Of a stretch of DNA of 64,000 nt, positions 43,780-54,398 are shown one piece after another. The position numbers and the translations under genes are program-made. Position 1 is the first letter of the stretch. Each line of letters begins with the position of its first letter. Origin of the DNA: Adenophora triphylla var. japonica (taxonomy: Eukaryota; Streptophyta; Magnoliopsida; Asterales; Campanulaceae). The notes below the pieces were generated by a model, which was not told the DNA's origin, made no database searches, and was given only the letters and a program-made list of their open reading frames with translations. The stretch covers positions 1 through 64,000 of the forward strand of contig JAFEMH010002557.1 in the NCBI GenBank assembly GCA_022495995.1, read 5' to 3'.

Positions 43780-45176
43780 AAAGGGAAGCTTCCCAATTAA
43801 GAAACACGTTTTTCTTAATTGGGAGGAGAGTTCTAGAATGTGCCACCTTGCATGTTTCTAGAAATGCTGAGTCACAAGGGATAATGCCGCACGGCTGCAT
43901 TAGCTCGAGGTCTCTGGCCGCACGGCTTCATTAGCCTTATCCAGACTGTCTATAAATAGAGCCCTCCTCTACCCATTTTAATCATCCACAAAAGGCATCA
44001 CTCACTCATAATACGAAGGAGTCCTCCCAAGGAGCTACTGGAAGTCCAAGAAGGTGAAGAAGAAGGCCAAGAAGCTACCTCCCTCCTCCTTGAAGATCCC
44101 AAGATCAAGTCCTCCTCCTAGCTCCGTCCAAAGAATAAGAAGGAAGCCATTGGTAACCTCGCACGCCCTAACCTTGCATCTTAAATTTCTATATGTGATT
44201 CTACTTGCTCATTGCATTCATATATAGCTATTATCTTGCTTGGGACTTGGTAGTTTATCATAAAGATCATATCTTTATCCCCCTTTCCCCCTTTGCAAGC
44301 ATTAGGCATATTTAAATTCCAATTTCTTCATAAAAATGCATCATTTGCATAAAAATCATGTCTTTATGCATCCTTTGCAATAAAGATCATTTCTTTAAAA
44401 TTAAATGCATCCTTTGCAAATTAAAGATCATTTCTTTAAATCAAATGCATCCTTTGCAATCCAAAAATGTCATCTTTTCATTAAAAATGTCATTTTTACA
44501 TGCATTCCCCCATGTCCCCATTAGCAACCTCGGAACGGACCGGTGTAAAAGATCCTATCTTTACATCGTTCCTTCCATAAAAGGTTTCATAATTTCTTTA
44601 GAAAGGGACACCCTTGAACCCTATATCTCCGATTATCGCTTAAGATGAGTATGAAGCATCTATATGAGCTCGACCGTCTTAAAGCGTAGGATTGATGGGC
44701 TAAGGACCCTCCTTTTCTAAAGAACCTCATCTTTGACTATAAAGGGAGTCATTCTCTCGATCACGCAAGTCCCAAGGTCCAAAAATGCGATGATCACAAG
44801 TCCAAGATGAGGACGGGATCATAATCCCGAACACATAAAATCCAAGAAATCCCGAGCGACAACCAACAAATGGTTTGTACGTCCGAAAGACGACTTGGGA
44901 CATTCCCTCCTTTACTTCCAAACACATGCACACAAGAAAGTACGCAAGCAAGCACGATTAATGGGATCTTGGGAGACTTGCTCCGGCAAGGCACTTTGGG
45001 TGAACGACGATCCGTTCTTCCCAAGGGGTAACTTAACCTCCGAACCCATAAAACCTTTTTTTCAAAGTTTTGAGGTAATCAAAATGGCGTGGCGACTCCG
45101 TTTTTTCAAATTAAACCGGATGTCTTCAAACTCGCGTGAATTTCCAAAAATAAACAAAAATTTGGGGCACACATTC
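43780..45176 (+). repeat. Remainder of the F LTR, copy 2
   Basis: 43,780-43,784 is the AAAGG target duplication of B. From 43,785 the sequence follows copy 1 (4,228-5,623) almost without change: palindrome pair near 43,888 and 43,919, TATAAATA near 43,953, donor-like CCATTGGTAA near 44,149, U5 hairpins at 44,977-45,026. Confidence 0.85.
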
Positions 45177-47189
45177 ACAACGGTGGGGCTTATGGCTTTT
45201 GACGTGCTCTGGGAGATTCAGGTAGGCGTGGACTTTTCCGTCTCGATCCTGCTTTGAAGGGCAATCTTTGAGGTTCGGTGATGCTTAGTTGGCTATTGGA
45301 CTTGCTGGGGTAGATGTGGCTGCCGGAGGGTCTTAGGCTATAACTGCTTGTTGGGAGGTAACTGTCTAGGGTCTCATGCTACCATTGGTTCTGCTGGGGA
45401 TAGGTGTAGCTGTCGGAGGATCTCATGCTACTGCTTGATGACCGTGGCTGCCGGAGGGACCTATACCACTTGTCGACGCTTGCTGGGTGGTCATTCACGG
45501 GGCGGTCTTTGCAAAATAGTCTTTGGAATCGTCAAGGCTGGTGAGCTTTATTGCCTGGTTTCTGGGGCAGCTGGGGCTCTTTTCTTCGACAAACATTGCT
45601 TGGGGGCTGAGGCAACTGGGGCTCTTTTCGACGGTGCTGATGAGTCCGGGCCTTACGAAGATAATAAAGGCGGGGTCTGCCACCTGCAGGGTTTGGAATC
45701 CCTGTCCAAGATTACGATCTGAGGGGCCGTCCTCACGATCACATCATGATCACCTGATTATTGTACTCTGCGGGGGAGACACAACACTCTAGATACTTAG
45801 CATTTTATTCGACTCTTTACTTATGCATTATTAATCTTTTGTTGCACAAGTCCATCTCAGCTGGGGAGAATAGGAAGTAGGGATTTAGCACGACTTGACG
45901 AACAGATATGTCTGTATCGGTTGCTCTATGGGGGATCGTGTATGGGGCGAAAGTGTTTATAATGAGGAGGTCCCTCTCCCACGAGGTGGAAAAATGTATG
46001 AGTGACAGATGGTACGGTGTAGCTTAGGCAAGTTGGGGACGCTTCCGAGAGTTCAGATTGCAGCAGGTCCATTGGTGGTGAGGACAAAGTATATCGCGCG
46101 CCTAGGGCAGCAATCATAAGAGGGGGCAGAGAGCAATCCCGGCTTGGGGAAGCCCCAGTTGACAGTACAAAGCAAACCTAGAGGGAAATCTGGTAAGGAG
46201 AGCTTCTGAGGGAGTATCTTAACCAAAGCCCCACTTGAGGACATTCCTTGCAGCTTCATCGCAGGCAGAGTCATCTTGTGGCCGAAGAAGCAACCCATCA
46301 TTTCAAACCGCAGTCAATCAGTCGCTGGACAAGACTCGGAAGTGTTTACGTGCAGGGGCATATCTTTCGAATGGCGGAAAATGAATCCCGAACTTCTGTA
46401 TGACGCTCTCGCTTTTTGGTTTGACTCTTTTGGGAGAGTATAAGCATCACAAGGTGTGGAGAGGTGTATGGAAGCCCCTGCTGACCGAAACAGTGTTTAG
46501 CTCTATCTTCCTATGATGTAGAAATAGAAGACTTGTCGAGACACTTGAAAACTTGTCTTATTCGTGATGATCACAAAGCTGCTTAAAACCCTTTATTGAT
46601 CTTCGGGTTATTCAACCAACAAAACTGACATGAACAAATATTTTTATCAATCCTGAGGAGAAAGCCCACTAATATCGAGATCGAATTCGGGAAGATGAAC
46701 AGTGTATGGGCATGGTCCTTGAGGAGACCGAATTTTCTGAGATTTGTTTGTGATTTCGACCGGACCAGTTATGGTTGCCTACGTTCCCCTCCTTGGGAGG
46801 AGCTCAGGTCGCCGTAGTTCGGGCTTATCCCGAATGAAGAGAATGAACGTTAGAATTCAAGGATATGAGGACTTTTGAGGATTCTGAGAATTGAAAGAAC
46901 ATGTCCTCTTGGAGTGTCGATGGGGGACACGGATGTGAAGCCCCAGTGGGACGTTCACGGCAGGTGTTTGCGGAGGAGAAATGAAATATGCTCACATAAA
47001 ATGTCGAATGAACGAAGGGAATTTGCACGATCTTCGCTTGACGGTCCTTTGAGCCGGGATGGATTTGGCTCCGCTTTAAGCAATAATTTGTTTTAGATCT
47101 CGACGATATTGGAATGAAACTGCTATCCGGTAGGAACTGCGACTGGGTCTCGGGGTTTCGATCGGCCCTTGGGTGATTTAGGATATCAT

Positions 47190-47406
47190 GACCTCTTAAA
47201 ACGAGAGGTCGGCTAGGCTTTTTTGCTGACTGAACCTCTAAAGATGAGAGGTTGGCTCTTGGGAAGTGTTTGGGATTTCTAAGGTGAGGGAAATCTGCGA
47301 TTATATCTTTAACGCCTCTAAGAATGAGAGGTCAATCTTTTGACTTTTGGTCAAGGTCAAAGGTAAGGGTAACGGTAATGGGAATGTCCTCTAAAATCGA
47401 GAGGAC
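47190..47406 (-). ncRNA. Cluster of four CCTCT/AGAGG hairpins (D)
   Basis: On +: GACCTCT/AGAGGTC (47,190-47,210), AACCTCT/AGAGGTT (47,233-47,253), GCCTCT/AGAGGTC (about 47,314-47,333) and GTCCTCT/AGAGGAC (47,386-47,406), each with a 7-base loop. Outer base pairs change together. C has five at 55,438-55,682. Confidence 0.6.
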
Positions 47407-48216
47407 GGCTTGGGATCGGTTAGAGGTAATGGTGAGGGGACATCCATGCTGTCTCTTTATTCACTTTGAGGCTCCTCTTGAGTAACGACCGGCTTCCTTG
47501 ACTTTTGCTTTTGAGAGAATCGCTGGGGACTATGCTCTCTTTCTTTTCTTCTTCTTTCTTTCTTTTTTTTTTTCTACTTTGTTTTGAGAGGATAATATCA
47601 GCCAGTCCCCAGGATGGATCATTGCCTTCTGTCATTCTTGAGCTTGGAAACGGTCGATCTTCTTTTGAATGACGGGAGCCTCGAGGATAGTCCCTCTTCT
47701 TCTTGAGATGGTTAAATGGGTTTCAAATATGCCGATCTTGAAATGAAGGGGTATGATTTAGTGAGGGTAAGGTAACGGTTTTCCTAAGGGTGAAAGGTTT
47801 CAACCGCAGCCCCTACCGGATGATCCGAACGAGATTGAGTCTTCACTTGCTTGCTTAAGCTTACTCTGAGAAAGATCCGTGCAAATTCATCGAACAATGA
47901 GATAGCGAGGACGAAGGAAGGTATGTGAGCATATGGGAATCGAGGTGGGGAGTTGATGAGCCCCACTTTGGGAAGGATATCAGTCGATTTTCTCGCTCCG
48001 ATCAATTTAAACATTAGTCATTTCAAAGCATTAGTCGGTGAGCAGCACAAGTGATCAGTTGGAATAAGACCATTTCAATCGAGTGTAACGCAGGTGTACT
48101 AGTAATGTCTCGAGTCTAGCAAGAAGAGAAACAAAGATTTTATCACTGCAAAGCAAAACTGGTCCAACTTGGACTCGACTGCATGACTCATGTCCAGACG
48201 GTGGACATTCTAGACC

Positions 48217-48592
48217 CTACGGGGCGATCGACTGCATCAACTTCTTCAACATTGGATGGGAGGAGGAGCATTGTTGCCATTGGTGGGATGAGGACTCTTC
48301 TCCATCTTTCTGTCCTTCACAAGTCATCCTCCTTATCTTTAGCAATCTGAGCAAACAACCGGGCCTCCCGCTTGCGAGGAAAAATGTCTTCAAGTGTAGC
48401 CCACAACTTTTCGATGGACGCACCATTTGCACTCTGCCGACCCATGGGATATGAATTTCCAGATTGGTGGGCCATAGTCTTCTCTGCACCGAGCGTTTTG
48501 GATTCTGAATCATATGGACGACTGCTCGGGCACTTGAACTGCTTCCGCCTTGAGAATATGGACCTATGAGCACCGGGAACGAGAGCGCACAC
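48217..48592 (-). pseudogene. Unrecognised frame near the gag end of D
   Basis: Two overlapping - frames of 91 and 118 codons. One holds EKLWATLEDIFPRKREARLF; I do not recognise it. Near 48,250 a third frame reads SNVEE, also the last residues of C's gag, so this is probably where D's gag ended. Low confidence in any product. Confidence 0.3.
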
Positions 48593-48599
48593 CCAACTT

Positions 48600-49817
48600 G
48601 CCTTATCTGGAGAGGAAAGAGCGTGTATAGACGGAGGGTAGAGAACTTTGAGAAGGTACGGGAGAGGGAAGAACGGGAAAGGAGACGGACTCGTGCAACA
48701 CTTTATTAATCTTCAAGTAGAAATCGGTGTCTTTTAAGTCCTATGAACGGTTGGGAAAGGCTAATCCTTTATTTCACGCAATCTAGACATCGGGGGAACC
48801 TAGGGACACATCATCCAAAAATACACCAAACGTATTGGTTCAAAATTAATAATAGGCAATAGTACCTAAATAAAACCAAAGCATTTATGGGACGGACGAG
48901 CAGCCCCAATTTCTAGGGAAATTTGGGCAGCATAACGGGTATCCCTGAAGAATTTCAAGGAAAAATCCGGCATGACCTCTCGTCGGTGCACGTTGACAAA
49001 GCGACATGATCTCTCGTTAGAACATGCCGTGGGAACGACATGTCCTCTCGTGAAACCATGTTGCGATGGCAACATGCCCACACGTGCTAGGTTTTGGGGT
49101 AGGTACGAAAGCTTATTAGAAATTTTGAAACAATTCATTTTAGTGTATTTGAAAAATGGCGTGTCAAAAACCAACCGTTTTGGGTAAGGTTTAAATGTGT
49201 GGTGCCACCTATAACGCGCTAGGGGGATAGGTTTGACATTAGGCGCTCAAACGTAGGCGAATATTATCACCGTCCGCGATGCCGTCAATCGCACCCGAGG
49301 GTTCTAGATCTACGTGAAGTAGTGTGCGGGATGGCTATGTTCCTTTATTTTGCGAAAAATGATTTTTTTTAATTTGAAAAAGGGGGGATAAAAGAAAAAT
49401 AACACATACACACAATCCCACAGAGATACAATAATCAGAGATCAAGAATTTAATTATGGGGGACTGCCCCACATCACATGTATCAGAGAAATCAAGTCCT
49501 GCAAAATTACCACCTTCTGTCGCGCGACACAGGATATCAAAGGTACGCTTTGTCGCGTGACAGAAGGAGTCACATATCCAGAATCCTGAACAAAGATCAA
49601 AACAACCCCAGCCTCCAAGCACAATGCAAATGACTCAGCCCCAAGCCCCAGGCAACAGCACAACACACAAGAAGCAAGAAAAGGGGAGGGAACAAAACAA
49701 AGCAATAAGATGCATTTATACACATATGATGTCACAAAAAATGCACACACAAGTGAATGGAATAAATGTTGAACAATCACGAAAGTCTGACCCACTTTTG
49801 AAAAACCAAGTTTCAAG
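48600..49817 (-). other. 5' leader of D
   Basis: No gene. Contains an ATGTTGC/GCAACAT inverted repeat and three CATG-A/T-CCTCTCGT units (48,960-49,075), and a palindrome pair TGTCGCGCGACA (49,518) and TGTCGCGTGACA (49,551), 33 bp apart. Confidence 0.5.
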
Positions 49818-49836
49818 TCCCCAGCAGAGTCGCCAC
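49818..49836 (-). other. Primer-binding site of D
   Basis: On -, TGGCGACTCTGCTGGGGAC follows the LTR end directly. A 3'-terminal tRNA complement starting TGG is expected here. Tat/Ogre elements are reported to use tRNA-Arg; I cannot confirm the tRNA without a search. Confidence 0.8.
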
Positions 49837-49918
49837 TGAATGAACGCTCGCCCGAAAAAAATAAAGAGGAAACATTGAAAACCTTTTGTAAGAGAAAATG
49901 GGTTCGGGGGTCAAGTTA

Positions 49919-49969
49919 CGTGTTGGGAAGAACCGAGAGTTCACCCAACACGCCTCGTCCGTAGACGAG
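49919..49969 (-). ncRNA. U5 double hairpin of D
   Basis: Hairpin 1: CTCGTC (49,954-49,959) with GACGAG (49,964-49,969). Hairpin 2: a perfect 9-bp stem CGTGTTGGG (49,919-49,927) with CCCAACACG (49,944-49,952), with an inner GAAC/GTTC helix. Read on -, order and loop residues match B, C and F. Confidence 0.7.
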
Positions 49970-50179
49970 TCTTTCAATTGTTCAACATCAAAATCATTCA
50001 AATATGTGTGCAATTGTGTGTAACAAGATATGTGTAAAAATGCATAAGAGTGCTTTGTTTTATTGCTCAACAGGGGAAATACAACTTGTAAGCCATTGAC
50101 TCTGGGAGGCTACATCCCACTTTACATCGAGGACAAACAGATTACAATTGGAAATATGACTTCTGCATACTGACAACTA

Positions 50180-50441
50180 GTGTCGCGTGACACAGGATCT
50201 ACAGTGTAAATTGTGTCGCGTGACACTAAATATCATATGCAGAAACCTTACAATAATAAGCACAGAACCAACTGAGATTTATCCAATCACTCAAATGAGT
50301 GTGGATATTGAAGATCCACACTCTGCTTTGAGTGACAAAGAGATGGGGAACAAACTTACAAGCTGAAATTGATCAGGTGCGGACGGAGTTACATGTGTCG
50401 CGTGACACAGACCTTGGATGGTCAGTTGTGTCGCGTGACAC
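50180..50441. promoter_or_regulatory. Two palindrome pairs in the D LTR
   Basis: GTGTCGCGTGACAC at 50,180, 50,213, 50,395 and 50,428. Spacing within each pair is 33 bp. A further, weaker pair (TGTCGCACGGC 51,547; TGTCGCACGACGG 51,587; 40 bp apart) lies just upstream of the TATA-like box on -. Another pair is in the leader at 49,518/49,551. Confidence 0.6.
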
Positions 50442-52087
50442 ATCGATACCAATCTGCAGGGACCTTACAATTCGAAATCAGGAACAACAGAAATTAAATC
50501 AAGTCCCAAACAACAACAACCAAACAATTTAGAAACCAACGATTTCACAATGGATTGACCAAGGGGATGTGGATATAGGGAGATCCACGCTCCCTTGGCC
50601 AATAAACAACAAGTCCCACAAAAATCACATTATGAACATCAATGAAACTAAACAATGACAATTAAATAGAGAGATCTGCAGTTGGGACTTGATAATTGAG
50701 GACGGATGGAGTCCAATTATCAAGTCCGGGAACAATTATGCAATGAGGCAAATAAACTGTAAATGAGAGATAAAAGTGAGGAAATCGTTACCCTCGTAGT
50801 CCACGCTCCTTCAACCACGTTAGGTGGAAGGATCTTCAATCAGCTTCGGACTCGGAACGGAACAAACTCAGATTTCCAGATTGAGCACGACTTGGGCAAT
50901 TTCCAATACGTGCGTTTGGACGGGGGCTTGAAACGGACTTGGACTTTGGAAGCGGGAAGGGAACGGCAATTGATTTTGGTCGTCGGCGTGAGTGCACGAC
51001 GGCAAGCGATTGAGGATTGGATTAGGGATGGTGGTGATTGGCGGCTTCAGACTGGAACAGAGGAGCGGTATTGTAATCGGACTTGGAGGAAATTGAGAGG
51101 GACGGTAGAGGCAACTGTGGATTTGGCCGGAGAAGACGGTGGAGAAGTTGCCGGTGAATGGGAGATACAGAGGTGGTGGTTAACGGCTTAGATTGACGTT
51201 GTTGGGAAGCGGTTTAGAGGGGGAAGACTGGTCGGGAAGGAGCTTGGTTGAGGAAGGATTGGTGTTGGGTTTGATTTGGGTGAGATCGCTGGTTGATTGG
51301 GGTGGAATTTGGGTGAGGATTTGGTAAAGAAGGTTGAGGTTGGTGATGGAGGTTGGCCGGTGAATTGGTTGGAGGAGGAAGACGATCCAGGGATGGGGAA
51401 ATTGCGTATAGAGAGAGGGTATGGATTTTAGAGAGAGAGAGAGAGAGACTGAGAATGAGTGTGTGTTGTGTGTAAAATCTGTGAGAGGCCCCCTTGACAA
51501 ATGAGCTGATTTGGTATTTAAACGTAAATTGGGAATGGGATTATTTTGTCGCACGGCCAAACGCTTCCAATTTCTACGCTTCAAGCTGTCGCACGACGGG
51601 CCACGTCCATAACCGATTCTGGCCCCAAAACCAGATTCTAGAACATTTCGGGTTAATTTCCAAGAGGTCCAAACTGATTTATTCCTTCTAGGTCCTTTTG
51701 TCCGGGAAAAATACTAAAACATACTTCCTTCGCGGGAAACTTATGAAAAGTTCCCGGAAGCCTCGGAACGGACCGGGAATTTACCAAAACGCCCCTTAGT
51801 GCAATTTTATCATTTAAAATGCACCTAAAAAGGGATCGCGAATTGGATTGGCGTACTTACAGGCCCACTGATCCAGGAATCAGAGTAGTTTGCGAAAAAG
51901 AAGAGCAATATTTTTCAACCGCTTAGGTTTTAATAAAATACGTTTTAAGTAAACAAGAACAAATAACTGCTTGTTGCATGAGCCCTAAGCCCAACCACCT
52001 ACCCTCCTTCACTCCCAAATATCTGAACCCTCGTGTCTTTCCCCCGCAGCTCCTCACAAAGCTTGGTTTCGTGCACCGGGCCACCGT

Positions 52088-54398
52088 TTGATCAGTTGGG
52101 AAGAGTCAAGCGCATCGTCAGCTTCACCATTTGTTTCGACTCCGGGTTTCAGAATGTCTGCATCAGCTGGTAACGATGGGGACAACATCACTCCGCCTCC
52201 CGGGACTCCCCAGACAGAACAACAGTGGAATCAGTTGGCTGAACAAATGAGACTGCGACAGGAAGCACCGCTGAATAGCCTTATGGAGGCTATTAGGAGC
52301 CATGGTTTGGCCGCCAGTCTCAATCCTGATGGCACCTTCACCGTGGAAGAAGAGGAAGACCCGAATCCCACTCTTGGTCGCCCTGACTACTCCAGGATGC
52401 CACCACCAACCTCCTACGATACTACTACCAGAGCCCATGCTCCTCGGTCTCTGGGTCAGCCAGCTCCTCAACCACAGACTACTGGATCCATGCAGCCTGA
52501 CGGGACAAGTCAGTTCCCAGTTTCTCAGTGGGGACAAAATCAGTACAGAATGTCTTCCCATGGTTGGGGGTACCTCGGAATGCCACAGCAAGTCGGGATC
52601 TCGCCTCAGTTTGGAACCGATCAGTCCGGACCTTCACAAAGAACAGCCTGTGGTACCACAAAGAATAGCTCGGAATGCCGCTACCACAGTTTGGTTTAGG
52701 GCAGCAGTCATGAGCCCCTCTTCTAAGTAATGTTGGTCCAGCTGCCACTAACACCTCTCTCGGCTTCCGAAACCCATTTCTCACTCGGGGTCCAATGGGC
52801 CGGCCAAGCCCCTATCCCGGTTTCATCGAATCACCAGACCGCGATACCCTCCCGGTTATACACCCTCGCCACGCTGGGCATGCGGTTCAACAACCAGGGC
52901 AAGAACCCGCATTTAAGCCTACTTATGAGTCTCACTCTGGAAACCCGAACTATCCGGCTACCTCAGGTCTGCCTCCACCTTCTCTGCCCCTTGGAAACCC
53001 ACAGCAAGCCGCTGGGTTCTATCCCTTTGCCCAGGCTCCTACCTACACTCCTCAGGGTAATTTGGGCCAAGGACAGGTTTTCACCTATGCCCCCGGACCG
53101 GCCATTCCTTCCACCAGTGCACCACCAACGGCTAGCCCTCTTCCTAGCTCAAATGTAGGCTTAGGTATTCCCGCTCCATCTTCGGATCCCCATTTGGCCT
53201 GGTTTATGGAGCAGCACAAGGAAATGAAAGCGCAGCTTGCTGAGTTGACTGTCAAAAAGGACACTGCTCTTCGGCCTACATACCCAACTCAATTGTACCC
53301 CTGCCTCACAAGTTCGTGATGCCCAATCTCGACTTGTTTGACGGGAGTGCGTGCCCTAAAACTCACTTGGACACCTATACTTTGGCAATAAAAGCTAAGG
53401 GATGCACAAACCAGCAGTTGGCCGACTACGTCAGCCTCTCTTTGAAGTCAGGAGCTTTGAAATGGTTCTTTCGATTGAAGCCTGAAGTTAGGGCTACTAG
53501 GGAACAGATTACCAGTACTTTCACAGATAAGTATAAAGCCAACATGGAATGGGAGACAAACAGAGTTGACCTGCAGACGACGATGCAGCGCCCTGATGAG
53601 AATATTGGGGATTTTTATAAAAGGTGGAACTTGAAGCTCAGTGAAATGGCCATCCCTCCCTCTGACGAGGAGCAGTTAGACATCTTCCAGTTATGCTTGA
53701 AGCCGCATTTAAGGGCCTCACTTAGCAATTTCCCCTATCCGGATCTGCGGGCAATGGTCAATTTCGGGGCTAAATTTTAGAGGGCTTACAATCAGCAGCA
53801 AGTTGTTGCATCTGCTTACAGATACCAGGCTTCTTCCACCTCCAACACGACTCCTGCCCAGCCCTATTCGGGACAGGACTGTAACAATGCCACTCCCTTT
53901 GTTCCCAAGAAACCTGATGCGTCCAGATCCTGATTCCAAGGCTTGGGAGACTTTGGAATGCCTTTGAGTGATATCTTCAGGGGTTTGGTAAAAGAAGGTT
54001 TGCTCCGGCCTTTAGATAATTATCAGCCTAGAAACCCCAATGCTCCTTTGGATACCTCCAAGCATTGTGCCTTTCATCAGTACCATGGGCACCTGACAGA
54101 TGATTGCGTCCCCTTGAAAAAGGCCATCCAAAGGTTGATTGATTAAGGGAGGTTAGAGATGCCTGAAGGGCCTAATACTATCAATAACCCGTTCCCTAGA
54201 AATAACAACATGAGTGTCAACATGGTCGAGTTTGGTGATTCAAGCCTTGTGAGCATAATGAAATTTGACTCGCCCCTGTGTGAGGTCGATGAACCAGTCA
54301 TCGCAGGCAATGAAAATAGTTGGATTGAGAAAGAGATTGCCAAAGAAATCCTGATGGAAAGATCTGCAATAGCTCCCATCTCCAACGTCGAAGAGTAG
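52088..54398 (+). pseudogene. gag of C with stops and frameshifts
   Basis: Structural capsid protein. N-terminal Pro/Gln-rich part (52,088-52,699, and 52,795-53,319 in another frame). Core domain at 53,316-53,780: LFDGSACPKTHLDTYTLAI, LKSGALKWFFRLKPE, FTDKYKANMEWE, RPDENIGDFYKRWNLK. C-terminal SKHCAFHQYHGHLTDDC (about 54,060-54,110) is the Cys/His block of Tat gags. From 53,316 one frame continues to 54,398 but is cut by a TAG (53,778-53,780), a TGA (about 53,931) and a TAA (54,144-54,146). Two frameshifts lie upstream. It ends SNVEE-stop with no protease after it. Confidence 0.85.

Larger units (their letters stand above)
45177..49836 (-). mobile_element. Interior of element D (- strand), copy 2
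   Basis: Read on -: PBS (49,836 down), leader to about 48,600, a short gag C-terminal remnant (about 48,250), then a long noncoding 3' region homologous to C's 54,400-57,000. 45,177-46,776 is the copy duplicated at 5,624-7,218. A hairpin of the CTACG/CGTAG family is at 46,779-46,817 with a CCTCC/GGAGG inner stem. No pol is present, and most of gag is missing. Its 3' end is interrupted by F. Confidence 0.75.
49837..51861 (-). repeat. 5' LTR of element D
   Basis: On -, TGTAAGTACG at 51,861 to TTCATTCA at 49,837 (TG...CA), 2,025 bp. TATA-like TTTAAATA at about 51,513-51,520; (CT)n on - at about 51,429-51,450; donor-like GGGTAACG near 50,790; U5 hairpins at 49,919-49,969. Flanked on the right by GGCCC and element C, whose leader it interrupts. 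The + frame at 50,763-51,191 has no known domain and is not called. Confidence 0.82.

Noticed and set aside
50763..51191. 142-codon + strand frame in the D LTR
   Set aside because: Antisense within an LTR, Arg/Gly/Trp-rich, no known domain and no counterpart in other LTRs.
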